Shown: positions 46,408 to 54,874, numbered from the stretch's first letter. The stretch is 64,000 nt of DNA from Virgibacillus natechei (GCF_026013645.1 NZ_CP110224.1:1922001-1986000); one strand, 5' to 3'. Translations and numbers: made by a program. Notes: generated by a model from the letters alone, not told the origin.

Positions 46408-47385
46408 CTATTTGTTTTTCATTATTTCCCTTGCAATCGCTTGTCCGTGAAAACGTCCATTTTCAATGAAAATTTCATTGTTATTATACCCCGCAGCAAC
46501 GACACCTGCTACAAATATACCAGGGATGTTTGTTTCGAATGTGTCTTGATTATAATGTGGGGTTCCATCATGCTCATTAATCAAGATCCCCGTATCTTTA
46601 AGAAATTTTAGATCCGGCCTATATCCAGTCATTGCAAACACAAAATCATTTTCAATACTATATTCTACATCATCAACTGTATAATAAATATAGTTAGTTG
46701 TTATTTTTGTAATTTGAGAATTAAAGTTCATTTGAACAATGCCTTTGCTTACTAATGCATCAAATTCCGGGAGAATCCAGGGTTTTATGCTTTTAGAATA
46801 TTCGCTACCTCGATAAAAAACGCTGACATTTGCTCCTGCTTTATGGAGCTCTAATGTGGTATCAACAGCAGAATTCTTTCCGCCGATAACAGCTATATTC
46901 TTATTATAATACGGATGTGCTTCTTTGAAATAATGCATAACTTTATTTTGGTTTTCACCCGGTATGTTCATATAATTAGGTTGATCATAATATCCAGTAG
47001 CAATTATTACATGATCCGCATGATACTCATATTTTTCTTCGTTATTCTTTCTTGAGCTAATTACAAAGTGCTTATCCTCCTGTTTTACCTGTAATACCTT
47101 TTCATATGTATTTACTCGCAATTGCATTCTCTCGGCAACCGTTCGGTAATAGGCTAAAGCTTGATTTCTAACAGGCTTTTGCTTATCTGTAATAAAAGCA
47201 ACTTCTCCAATTTCTAATTTTTCACTTGAACTGAAAAATGTTTGATGTGTCGGGAAATTATAAATGGTACTCACGATGCTCTCTTTTTCTATAATTAATG
47301 GATTAATACCATGCTTTTGTAATTCAATAGCACAGGACATTCCACAAGGTCCTCCACCTATAACAATAACGCTTTCGTTTTGCAA
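46408..47385 (-). CDS. ypdA: Bacillithiol disulfide reductase YpdA
   Basis: FAD/NADPH-dependent reductase that recycles bacillithiol. The 325-residue protein has VIGGGPCGMSCAIELQKHG at the start, with the family-specific C14, a second nucleotide loop IAVIGGKNSAVDTTLEL, and FVFAMTGYRPDLKF near the end. It completes the bacillithiol theme with bshA at 10-11 kb. Transcribed downstream of gudB, with a terminator between. Confidence 0.92.
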   Translation of the reverse strand: MQNESVIVIGGGPCGMSCAIELQKHGINPLIIEKESIVSTIYNFPTHQTFFSSSEKLEIGEVAFITDKQKPVRNQALAYYRTVAERMQLRVNTYEKVLQVKQEDKHFVISSRKNNEEKYEYHADHVIIATGYYDQPNYMNIPGENQNKVMHYFKEAHPYYNKNIAVIGGKNSAVDTTLELHKAGANVSVFYRGSEYSKSIKPWILPEFDALVSKGIVQMNFNSQITKITTNYIYYTVDDVEYSIENDFVFAMTGYRPDLKFLKDTGILINEHDGTPHYNQDTFETNIPGIFVAGVVAAGYNNNEIFIENGRFHGQAIAREIMKNK

Positions 47386-47420
47386 AAGTTACACTTCCTT
47401 TTTCTAAATTAATAACATAA

Positions 47421-47458
47421 AAAAACCCCTACCTAACTATACCTGATAAGGGTTTTTT
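47421..47458 (-). terminator. Terminator of gudB
   Basis: AAAAACCCCTA and ATAAGGGTTTTTT form a stem with one internal mismatch around a loop of about 13 bases. T runs lie on both strands. Confidence 0.75.
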
Positions 47459-47484
47459 CGTCATTTCGTTTGTTTATTAAATAT

Positions 47485-48765
47485 CTAAACCCATCCTCGG
47501 AATCTTGACGCTTCTGCCATTTTTCTAACACCAACCATGTATGCTGCCAAGCGCATATCAACACGTCTTGTTTTTGCTGTATTATAGATCTGATTAAATG
47601 ATTTAATCATGATTTCATGAAGTTTTTTATCAATTTCTTCTTCTGTCCAATAATAACCTTGATTATTCTGTACCCATTCAAAATATGAAACCGTAACACC
47701 ACCGGAAGATGCCATGACGTCTGGTACTAAAAGTATCTCTCGTTCCGTTAGTATTTTAGTCGCTTCCATCGTTGTAGGTCCATTCGCTGCTTCCACGACA
47801 ATACTCGCTTTAATATCATGCGCATTATTAACTGTAATCTGATTTTCTACAGCTGCTGGAACTAAAATGTCGCAATCTAATTCCAGTAATTGTTCGTTTG
47901 TTATCGTTGTATTAAAAAGCTTTGTTACCGTTCCAAAGCTATCTCTTCTATCTAGTAAATAATCAATATCGAGACCGTCCGGATCATGTAGTGCGCCGTA
48001 TGCATCGGATATCCCAACAATTTTCGCACCTAAATCGTGTAAAAATTTCGCTAAGAAACTACCTGCATTTCCAAAGCCTTGAACAACAATGCGTGCATCT
48101 TTTATATCCATACCTTTTTTCTTAGCAGCTTCATTTATACAAATTGTAACACCTTTTGCAGTTGCAGATTCTCTTCCATGTGAACCTCCAAGCACGATTG
48201 GTTTACCTGTGATAAAACCAGGACTGTTGAATTCGTCAATTCGACTATACTCATCCATCATCCAAGCCATAATCTGTGAATTAGTAAATACATCAGGTGC
48301 TGGAATATCTTTATTAGGGCCAACAATCTGACTTATTGCACGCACATATCCACGACTTAGACCTTCCAATTCACGAAATGACATTTCTCTCGGATCACAA
48401 ACAATTCCACCTTTACCTCCACCGTAGGGTAGGTCTACAATACCTGCTTTTAAACTCATCCAAATTGATAATGCTTTAACTTCAGTTTCTGTTACATTGG
48501 GATGGAATCTAATTCCACCTTTTGTTGGGCCAACTGCATCATTATGCTGTGCACGATATCCAGTGAATACTTTAATGGATCCATCATCCATACGAACAGG
48601 TATTCTTACTGTGATCATACGAATCGGATCTTTTAATAGCTCAAAAACCTCATCAGGGTAACCCAGTTTTTCCAATGCTTCTTTCACAACAGTCCTAGTT
48701 GAACTTAAAATATCTGCTTTTTTATTATCTTCTTTGGTAGAATCTACTGCTTTATCGGCTACCAT
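47485..48765 (-). CDS. gudB: NAD-specific glutamate dehydrogenase
   Basis: Catabolic enzyme that deaminates glutamate to 2-oxoglutarate (426 residues, GudB/RocG family). Seen: the substrate/catalytic loop LPYGGGKGGIVCDP, PAPDVFTNSQIMAWM, and the nucleotide-binding VVQGFGNAGSFLAKFL. The segment before the active site reads EVKALSIWMSLKAG, with a single VKA, unlike the cryptic gudB of laboratory B. subtilis, which carries a VKA duplication. The enzyme should therefore be active. A sigma-A promoter lies about 60 bases upstream. Confidence 0.94.
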   Translation of the reverse strand: MVADKAVDSTKEDNKKADILSSTRTVVKEALEKLGYPDEVFELLKDPIRMITVRIPVRMDDGSIKVFTGYRAQHNDAVGPTKGGIRFHPNVTETEVKALSIWMSLKAGIVDLPYGGGKGGIVCDPREMSFRELEGLSRGYVRAISQIVGPNKDIPAPDVFTNSQIMAWMMDEYSRIDEFNSPGFITGKPIVLGGSHGRESATAKGVTICINEAAKKKGMDIKDARIVVQGFGNAGSFLAKFLHDLGAKIVGISDAYGALHDPDGLDIDYLLDRRDSFGTVTKLFNTTITNEQLLELDCDILVPAAVENQITVNNAHDIKASIVVEAANGPTTMEATKILTEREILLVPDVMASSGGVTVSYFEWVQNNQGYYWTEEEIDKKLHEIMIKSFNQIYNTAKTRRVDMRLAAYMVGVRKMAEASRFRGWV

Positions 48766-48820
48766 TAACTTACCTCCTAGAATGTCTGTAAATAATTAAA
48801 AATAGCTGTACTCAGAGTTT

Positions 48821-48848
48821 AGTATACACCTTCATAATAAATATGCAA
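48821..48848 (-). promoter_or_regulatory. Probable sigma-A promoter of gudB
   Basis: TTGCAT (48843-48848) and TATACT (48821-48826) on the minus strand with a 16-base spacer, about 55 bases before the gudB start. Confidence 0.55.
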
Positions 48849-48938
48849 TAAAATATGTTTCTTTTTAAGATGCTTTTAAAATATTTGAAATTTGTGGACT
48901 TTTAGCTGGTTAAACGACTTGTTTTAACCATTATTCCA

Positions 48939-49523
48939 TCATCTATTAATAAAGACCTGAACGATTTGTTCAACTGCATTCGTTTTATAGATTTCTTTTC
49001 CGTATTCCTTTAATCGATAGGAAGTAATAATGCTTGGATTGGAGTGTTCAGACATTATTGCAATAATATCTTCTTTGTCTTTATCTTGAAGGTCATAATC
49101 ATTCAATAACATATAATAAAGACTATCCATGTAATACACTTGGCCACCATCAATCGACAGTGAGGACAAGTATGTCGCCACTCGTATCACATCCTCAAAA
49201 TCTTCAAAGGAAAATATCAACTCTTCACTTTCATCTAATGTCACTTTCATTTCAATAAAATCCTCATCCCAACTTATATCCTCAAAATTCTGCGTCACGA
49301 TAACATGCATTCCTTGTGCTTGCATTAAGTGTACTTGTACAAGCAACATCCCTTCCAGTTCAAATCCCAACTCCGTACTCGCTTCATGCATCATGTCACT
49401 AAACAGATTCCGGACACTTGACGCATCATGCCACAAATCATCTCTTGTAAACCCTCTTTCAATTAAGTCATCAAACGTTAAAAATATTGTAAATTGATCA
49501 TCGGCCACTCGCTCAATACGCAT
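48939..49523 (-). CDS. ypbH: MecA-family adaptor protein YpbH
   Basis: Adaptor that delivers substrates to the ClpCP protease. The 194-residue protein starts MRIERVADDQFTIFLTFDDL and has an acidic linker followed by a C-terminal ClpC-binding domain (IIRVATYL-type helices, YMDSLYYMLL). The N-terminal FDDLIERGFTRDDLW and MMHEASTELGFE match YpbH better than MecA itself. Place beside gudB also matches YpbH. Monocistronic. Confidence 0.88.
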   Translation of the reverse strand: MRIERVADDQFTIFLTFDDLIERGFTRDDLWHDASSVRNLFSDMMHEASTELGFELEGMLLVQVHLMQAQGMHVIVTQNFEDISWDEDFIEMKVTLDESEELIFSFEDFEDVIRVATYLSSLSIDGGQVYYMDSLYYMLLNDYDLQDKDKEDIIAIMSEHSNPSIITSYRLKEYGKEIYKTNAVEQIVQVFINR

Positions 49524-49746
49524 ACAGTATCCTCCTATTCACTGTTTTAAAAAACATAAAATATGTTCAGAAATTGGTTAAATATCTTCTGTTTATTTTA
49601 GCAACTATAACTTGAAAATGAATGCTTTATACATTGTATGCCTTTTATGTAATTGTTGAACTTATCATTCGTTTTTATTCTGCTTAAATTTTATTATCCC
49701 TAACCACTAAAGTGAAATTTCATTAGTAGGGGTTTCACGACGTATA

Positions 49747-49788
49747 GGATGTACCGTATTTAGTCGACTTGCCCATTAAACTGCGATA
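49747..49788 (+). repeat. Second repeat family, copy B
   Basis: GGATGTACCGTATTTAGTCG and the following ACTTGCCCATTAAACTGCGATA align over about 42 bases with 46322-46362 at roughly 70% identity (counted by eye). Confidence 0.55.
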
Positions 49789-49867
49789 AATTAAATAGTA
49801 TCATACAGTTCTTAATTATCGTACCATGACGTGATAAAATTTTCACTTATTCGTTCACTAATTAAAA

Positions 49868-49893
49868 ATAGCCAGCTCATCAAGACTGACTAT
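49868..49893 (-). terminator. Terminator of the recQ-ypbD-ypbE group
   Basis: ATAGCCAG / CTGACTAT form an 8-pair stem with one G-U pair. The minus strand continues TTTTTAATT. Confidence 0.65.
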
Positions 49894-49899
49894 GAATAG

Positions 49900-50217
49900 C
49901 TATAAATTAGTTATGAAGTTAATTAATTCTTCACCCCATACATAATATGCACCTATAAATACACTCAGAAGAATAATAAACACAATGATGAAACGTAACA
50001 AGGGATTACCTATCCTTAAATGTGTGCGCTTCTTGTTATGACTGTGCACATCTTTCCTTGGAGGTAAATTGAGTATATCTACTTTCTGATTTTCCTCCAT
50101 AGAGTGAGTTCGCTTATCTGATTGATTAACCTTTTCCCGTCCGCCCTGTTCTACGTCATTTAATAATGATCTTAATTCAGTTGCCTGATCTTCTTGGTTT
50201 GATGAATTATGGTTCAA
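49900..50217 (-). CDS. Short single-span membrane protein in the ypbE position
   Basis: Protein of 105 residues with a hydrophilic N-terminal part of about 70 residues and one membrane helix near the end (FIIVFIILLSVFIGAYYVW), leaving about 10 residues outside. It occupies the place of B. subtilis ypbE, whose product has a C-terminal LysM domain outside the membrane; that domain is absent here. It may be a truncated YpbE or an unrelated protein. No function can be given. Confidence 0.6.
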   Translation of the reverse strand: MNHNSSNQEDQATELRSLLNDVEQGGREKVNQSDKRTHSMEENQKVDILNLPPRKDVHSHNKKRTHLRIGNPLLRFIIVFIILLSVFIGAYYVWGEELINFITNL

Positions 50218-50230
50218 TTTAAGTAGTACC

Positions 50231-50797
50231 TCACTTTCGAAAACGAATTAGTAACCCTAATACAAAGTCCACGGTAAAATGAGCGGTTATCGTTACAAGT
50301 AAATTGCCTGTTGTTTCAAACATATATCCAATATAAAAGCTTACGAATAATACAGAGATCAGCAAGACAGGTTTTTTCAAATAACGAAAGTGAATAAGTG
50401 CAAATATGAAACTTGCAAATACGTAGCCAAATGTTGTTTGAATAACTCCTCTAAATAGTAATTCTTCTGAAATAGCGACTACTAATGAAAGGATGAATAT
50501 GTATCCGATAGACTGATTTTTAAAGACACGTTCGTTAATTCCGCCATCATCGTAAAAGCGTTTTGGAAAAATTAGCATAAGAAGAATATCAATAAACACG
50601 ATGATGAGTCCAGGAATTATTCCATAATAAATAATCTCTTGTATGTCCCAATTCAAGTATAACAGCCATTCACCTATATTTTCGAATAAAAATATACTTA
50701 ATACGATCGCAAGAACTGCAAATATAAATTGCGACAGTAGTAATTGCTTTTTTAATTCTTCATCTGACATCAACTTGATCATTTCACTTTGTTTCAT
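50231..50797 (-). CDS. ypbD: CPBP-family intramembrane metalloprotease YpbD
   Basis: Membrane protein of 188 residues with the CPBP/Abi motifs EELLFRGVIQ, FIFALIHFRY and a third histidine in TAHFTVDF, which together form the predicted metal site in the membrane. Substrate unknown. Its ATG overlaps the recQ stop in TAATG, so translation is coupled to recQ. Confidence 0.87.
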   Translation of the reverse strand: MKQSEMIKLMSDEELKKQLLLSQFIFAVLAIVLSIFLFENIGEWLLYLNWDIQEIIYYGIIPGLIIVFIDILLMLIFPKRFYDDGGINERVFKNQSIGYIFILSLVVAISEELLFRGVIQTTFGYVFASFIFALIHFRYLKKPVLLISVLFVSFYIGYMFETTGNLLVTITAHFTVDFVLGLLIRFRK

Positions 50798-52329
50798 TAT
50801 TCTTCTCCAATTAATAATAGGTTTTTCAATTTACTTTCCCATGTACCTTCAGGAATTGCTTTTATATTCTTCTGTTTTGGTTTCCAGTTAGTGAATGAGA
50901 ACCCACAATTGCTGCAACATTGATATTTCGGTTTATTGTAGGAGGATTGAAAGCTCTTATATAAATGCTTTCTTAGACATTCACTCTCATGTATCCATTG
51001 CAGCATTTCTCGTAATTTATTTTCTTTTAGCAATGTTCTTTCAGCCCTATGGTTATTTATCCATTGAAACGCCTGTCTCCAATTTTCTTCGTGAAAAATA
51101 ATATTATTTCCTTCAATCATACCATGTTTCTCAAATTGATACTGTAAAAACCGCCATTGTGTTTCACTTATTTGAAATAAATTTTCAGCACCATTCTTTG
51201 GAAGTTGATCACCAGCTTTATATAGATTTTGTAATTGTTGAAAGACTACTTTTAAATCCTCAAATGATGGAAGTTCTGATTTTATCATATTTTTTGGAAG
51301 GTAGATATCTTTCTCCGAAAAAAGCAATAAACTTGCACTTGTCTCTCCATCTCTTCCAGCTCTACCAACTTCCTGAATATAGGACTCTATTTGTAAAGGG
51401 AGATGGAAATGAATTACCAAACGAATATTATCTTTATTTATTCCCATTCCAAATGCACTTGTACAACATATAATATCTAATTGATCGTTCATAAATTGCT
51501 GTTGTATGGTAATACGGTCACCTTGTTCCATCCCACCATGATAATATGCAATTCTTTTGGAAGCTAGTTTTTCACTAAGAATTTTTGCTGTATCTTCAGT
51601 GGCTTGTCTGCTTGAAAAATAAATGAGTGTCGCAACGTTATAATGAGACAGCAAGTTAATTATTGTAGATTGTTTCTCTTTATCATCCATTACCCGTTCT
51701 ACAGAAAAGCTTATATTGTCTCTGTCCATTGGATGCACATGTTTCGTGATGCTGGGCGTGTTTAACGCAGAAATAATATCTTGTTGAACAGCTGGGGTGG
51801 CTGTTGCACTTAAGGCTAATATGGATGGTTTTTTTAAAGTTCTAATAATGCTGTTCAACTTTAAATAATCCGGTCGAAATTCATGTCCCCATTGTGATAT
51901 GCAATGGGCTTCATCAATAACAAATAAGCTTATATGCAACTGACGCAGACGTCCCAACACTTCTTCTTTTTGTAGGAGTTCAGGAGAAATATAGATTAAC
52001 TTATATGTATGCAGGTTATCAAATACGAGCTTTCTGTCGGTAGGTGACATAAAACTGTTCAGGGCGACAACTTTTTTGAAATGGAAGGCTTTTAATTCTT
52101 TCACCTGATCAATCATTAAAGAAATTAAAGGTGAAACCACAATCGTAACACCATCTAACAGTGTTGCTGGCAGCTGATAACAAATCGATTTACCTGAACC
52201 AGTTGGCAGTACACCAAGAACATCTTTTCCTGACATAACATCTTCAATAATTGCTTTTTGCCCTAATCGAAACGATGTATAGTTAAAGTGAGTTTTTAGT
52301 TTTTCTTCCAATATATGTCGAGTACTCAT
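50797..52329 (-). CDS. recQ: ATP-dependent DNA helicase RecQ (short form)
   Basis: Unwinds DNA in recombination and fork repair. The 510-residue protein has the RecQ core: FRLGQKAIIEDVM (motif 0), VLPTGSGKSICYQLP (Walker A), VIDEAHCISQWGHEFRPDY, the motif VI EVGRAGRDGE, and a zinc-binding region ending in CCSNCG. No HRDC domain is visible. ATG 52329 has AAGGTGA 8 bases upstream. It follows ypbB directly, as in B. subtilis. Confidence 0.93.
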   Translation of the reverse strand: MSTRHILEEKLKTHFNYTSFRLGQKAIIEDVMSGKDVLGVLPTGSGKSICYQLPATLLDGVTIVVSPLISLMIDQVKELKAFHFKKVVALNSFMSPTDRKLVFDNLHTYKLIYISPELLQKEEVLGRLRQLHISLFVIDEAHCISQWGHEFRPDYLKLNSIIRTLKKPSILALSATATPAVQQDIISALNTPSITKHVHPMDRDNISFSVERVMDDKEKQSTIINLLSHYNVATLIYFSSRQATEDTAKILSEKLASKRIAYYHGGMEQGDRITIQQQFMNDQLDIICCTSAFGMGINKDNIRLVIHFHLPLQIESYIQEVGRAGRDGETSASLLLFSEKDIYLPKNMIKSELPSFEDLKVVFQQLQNLYKAGDQLPKNGAENLFQISETQWRFLQYQFEKHGMIEGNNIIFHEENWRQAFQWINNHRAERTLLKENKLREMLQWIHESECLRKHLYKSFQSSYNKPKYQCCSNCGFSFTNWKPKQKNIKAIPEGTWESKLKNLLLIGEE

Positions 52330-52342
52330 TTTATTAATCACC

Positions 52343-53395
52343 TTACTTCAGAAATTTTTTTGCTTTAGCTAGTACCAAACGAATTTGAAAGTAACTTATT
52401 TCTTCATCCACTAATTGCATGATATCTCGCAGTTTATAGGAGTTTGCTTCCGTAACGGCATTTGTGATATCGAGTTGACTTTCTTCGCTTACATAATTAA
52501 TAATTGAAAAATCAACATCATACAGTGCAATTTCCACAATGTGATCATAAATCGTGTTCGATTTTAAATTCCTAATACGGGAGATCTCATCAATAGAATG
52601 CTTTTTTTGTAAAAGATTATAGGTAGTGGCTGCTGAATTTGTTAATAATGTAGTATTCACAAGATCTTTGATAACCAAGCCCAAAATGGGAAAATTATTG
52701 TTATTTTCAATTGTTTCAAACATGCGATGAGTTATCGCTACAAGCATTAACTGTACATCATCTGGACTGAACTTATACGTATCAGCTAGTTGTGTAATAC
52801 TCATACCATAATTTTTAAAGCCAGTTAATCGATCGATAAATAATTCAGCTTCCTGGTCAGATAGATTTTGTAAGAGGATATGTAACTCCTTATATATAAC
52901 GGGTAATAATTTGGGTTCATGGGGTTTCATTTTTATATAAAATGATTTTACCCAATTTTCAATTGGCAGCTTATCAATTACTGGAATGAACGTGAAATAA
53001 TTCATTTTACTATTGGTTAATGTTTGTATAAGCAATGTCAATCTATCTAAAAAGATAGTACCAGTATCATGATATTTTAAACCATTATAGTAATTAAATG
53101 GTAAATTTGGTTTATGTTTATGAAGCCAATCTTCTCCTGCTATAGTAGGCGTATATATGAGAGTAGTGCTAGTTTTCTGAAGCCTATCATAAGTCATCAA
53201 TTCCCTTATTATAGCGTTAAATCTTTGCTGACTTAACCGTTTATGTACACCATAAAAGCTTGTAAGATTATATACATGCGCATCTTGAACCGTTTGAATA
53301 GATTTTTTCCCATTAAGTAAGTGATAGATGGACGCTCCTGTACGCTCTGTTCCGATTTGTGAACTGCAATATAATATAATTCCTTCTAACAACAA
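52343..53395 (-). CDS. ypbB: Helix-turn-helix protein YpbB
   Basis: Protein of 350 residues encoded just upstream of recQ. The C-terminus contains helix-turn-helix-like segments (STIDEISRIRNLKSNTIYDH-like region near residues 265-285) similar to the C-terminal HTH of RecQ-like proteins. Start is a TTG at 53395 with GGAGGAAG upstream. Constant pairing with recQ suggests a joint role in DNA processing. The ferredoxin gene fer that normally lies upstream in B. subtilis is missing. Confidence 0.82.
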   Translation of the reverse strand: MLLEGIILYCSSQIGTERTGASIYHLLNGKKSIQTVQDAHVYNLTSFYGVHKRLSQQRFNAIIRELMTYDRLQKTSTTLIYTPTIAGEDWLHKHKPNLPFNYYNGLKYHDTGTIFLDRLTLLIQTLTNSKMNYFTFIPVIDKLPIENWVKSFYIKMKPHEPKLLPVIYKELHILLQNLSDQEAELFIDRLTGFKNYGMSITQLADTYKFSPDDVQLMLVAITHRMFETIENNNNFPILGLVIKDLVNTTLLTNSAATTYNLLQKKHSIDEISRIRNLKSNTIYDHIVEIALYDVDFSIINYVSEESQLDITNAVTEANSYKLRDIMQLVDEEISYFQIRLVLAKAKKFLK

Positions 53396-53513
53396 GGACG
53401 ATCTTCCTCCTAACGAAACGATGACGGCTTAAGAATTGATATAGATTTTTTTGGTACGCCAATGTCATAGGTTTAAGTATTCCATCTAGTGTTACTATAG
53501 TATAAAAAAAGAA

Positions 53514-53543
53514 AAAATACCAACTTCAATTAGTTGGTATTTT
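53514..53543 (-). terminator. Terminator of the B12-controlled pair
   Basis: AAAATACCAAC / GTTGGTATTTT, an 11-bp perfect stem overlapping the end of the S-component gene, followed on the minus strand by TTCTTTTTTT. Confidence 0.85.
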
Positions 53544-54045
53544 GAATAACAAACCGGTTATCTGCATATTTTTTAAAATAATATGAAATAATCGGAAACA
53601 GTAAAATTATAAATACTGCATTCCCTATTGCATGGTTTGTATCAAAAGGCAAACCGGCAATATAATATGGCCAAAAATGTCCTGTTATTTGGTAAGTTGT
53701 TACGGATACGATAAAACCATATAAATACCCGCTAAATATTGCATATATTACGATAGTCCATATTGGGAGTTTTATTGGGATTTTCCCAATTAGACCACTT
53801 AAAAGTCCGATTATAGCCCATGAGACAACTTGCCAGATTGTCCATACACCCATTCCTAATAACATATTAGATAAAAATGTTGTTAGGAATGCTAGCAAAA
53901 TGGCTGCCATAGGGCCAAGAAACAAACCACAAATAATGATTATTGAAGTAACCGGCTGTACACTCGGTAAGAATGCAAAAACAGACCTACCAACAACAGC
54001 AAGTGCTGCAAGCAATGCTAGTAATGTTAATTTATAAGTATTCAC
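53530..54045 (-). CDS. ECF transporter S component, candidate cobalamin (CbrT-like)
   Basis: Membrane protein of 171 residues with five to six hydrophobic segments. The N-terminal YKLTLLALLAALAVVGR is the typical S-component start containing the alanine-rich helix that meets EcfT, followed by FAFLPSVQPVTSIIII. It does not resemble RibU, the riboflavin S component found nearby in B. subtilis. The GTG at 54045 begins four bases after the stop of the upstream lipoprotein gene, so the two form an operon under the cobalamin riboswitch. I infer vitamin B12 or a precursor as substrate. EcfA and EcfT must be encoded elsewhere. Without the riboswitch the substrate could not be guessed. Confidence 0.75.
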   Translation of the reverse strand: MNTYKLTLLALLAALAVVGRSVFAFLPSVQPVTSIIIICGLFLGPMAAILLAFLTTFLSNMLLGMGVWTIWQVVSWAIIGLLSGLIGKIPIKLPIWTIVIYAIFSGYLYGFIVSVTTYQITGHFWPYYIAGLPFDTNHAIGNAVFIILLFPIISYYFKKYADNRFVIQNTN

Positions 54046-54049
54046 ACGA

Positions 54050-54472
54050 TCATTCCCAAGCTTGTAAGTCGAATGTAACCTCGTCACCAGGAGTTAATTC
54101 AAATTCCTCTGCTCCTACAGACCCCATTTCGCCATTTACAAAGAACATCCAAGATTTTTCCTCGTTTTCTTCTGGGGACACACCTTCAATGGAAATGATA
54201 AATCCCCCCTCTTCTTCTACGTCAAAGTTTTCTTTCAATACATCCATTAGAATAGCGTCTTCCTCTATTACAACCTCTTCTTCTGTAATGATTTCTTCTT
54301 CATTATCTTGGGAGATTGTCATTGAAGCTAATTCTTCATTTTGTTCCGAATTTTGATTAGCTTCTGCTTCTTCCCCTGTTTCGTTATTGGGATTTTCCTC
54401 TTCAGAAGCACAACCAACTAAAAGACCAATAACTACTAATACTGATGCTAAACGTAAAATCCACTTGTTCAT
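54050..54472 (-). CDS. DUF4430 lipoprotein, candidate extracellular cobalamin-binding protein
   Basis: Lipoprotein of 140 residues: signal peptide ending in lipobox LLVGC (residues 17-21), a very acidic linker of about 30 residues, and a C-terminal DUF4430 domain (ILMDVLKENFDVEEEGGFII, SWMFFVNGEMGSVGAEEFEL, PGDEVTFDLQAWE). DUF4430 is structurally like the C-terminal beta domain of intrinsic factor and transcobalamin. First gene after the cobalamin riboswitch, with a good AAGGATGGGG site. I infer that it captures B12 at the cell surface and hands it to the S component encoded next to it. Confidence 0.78.
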   Translation of the reverse strand: MNKWILRLASVLVVIGLLVGCASEEENPNNETGEEAEANQNSEQNEELASMTISQDNEEEIITEEEVVIEEDAILMDVLKENFDVEEEGGFIISIEGVSPEENEEKSWMFFVNGEMGSVGAEEFELTPGDEVTFDLQAWE

Positions 54473-54537
54473 TTTTCCCCATCCTTTTTGTTTTATTGTA
54501 ATTAAGAATAGTTATGCGAATGGAAACTGCTAGAAAG

Positions 54538-54569
54538 AAAAAGCTAACCCTACTTCTAGAGTTAGCTTT
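54538..54569 (-). terminator. Riboswitch-controlled intrinsic terminator
   Basis: AAAGCTAAC...GTTAGCTTT forms a 9-bp stem around a 12-base loop. The minus strand continues TTTTTCTTTC. It lies between the cobalamin aptamer and the lipoprotein gene and is the likely off state of the switch. Confidence 0.85.
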
Positions 54570-54655
54570 CAGACAAACGAATTATAAATCACTATATTAT
54601 ATGTATTCGGTTGTCCCAATCGCTCATATCCTCGAAGGATTGAAACAAGAATTTT

Positions 54656-54807
54656 GGCAGGTCTACTGACTTATGATTAAACCTACTTCTAAGCCCTTCC
54701 CATATGAATAAGTCATACAGTGGTTTCGCTTATTTCGTAATCATTAACAGTTGCGAGGACAGTTCCAGATTTTCACTGGATTCCCTATTAAGTACAAACA
54801 CCTAAAA
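54656..54807 (-). promoter_or_regulatory. Cobalamin (adenosylcobalamin-type) riboswitch
   Basis: Read on the minus strand, the hallmark blocks appear in order: TTAATAGGGAATCCAGTGAA, AATCTGGAACTGTCCTCGCA, ACTGTTAATGA, GCGAAACCACTGTATGAC, then GGGAAGGGCTTAG and the B12 box AAGTCAGTAGACCTGCC (54656-54672). These match the Cob riboswitch consensus nearly base for base. It lies between resE and the lipoprotein gene and is followed by a terminator, so B12 should stop transcription. Confidence 0.95.
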
Positions 54808-54874
54808 TTCAAGAAAACTGTATTCAATTTAATTACTATTAAATAATATCATACTTACATAACGAAAAACAGAT

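Larger units (their letters stand above)
49524..49899. other. Intergenic region with repeat copy and terminator
   Basis: No gene found. It contains the second copy of the TTTAGTCGA repeat at 49747-49788, preceded by GGGGTTTCACGACGTATA, and the ypbE terminator at its right end. The A+T-rich part near 49530-49700 is the likely ypbH promoter region, without a clear consensus. Confidence 0.5.

Noticed and set aside
53530..54045. Assignment as riboflavin transporter RibU, whose gene (ypaA/fmnP) is near this place in B. subtilis
   Set aside because: The sequence is not like RibU, and the leader contains a cobalamin riboswitch, not an FMN riboswitch.
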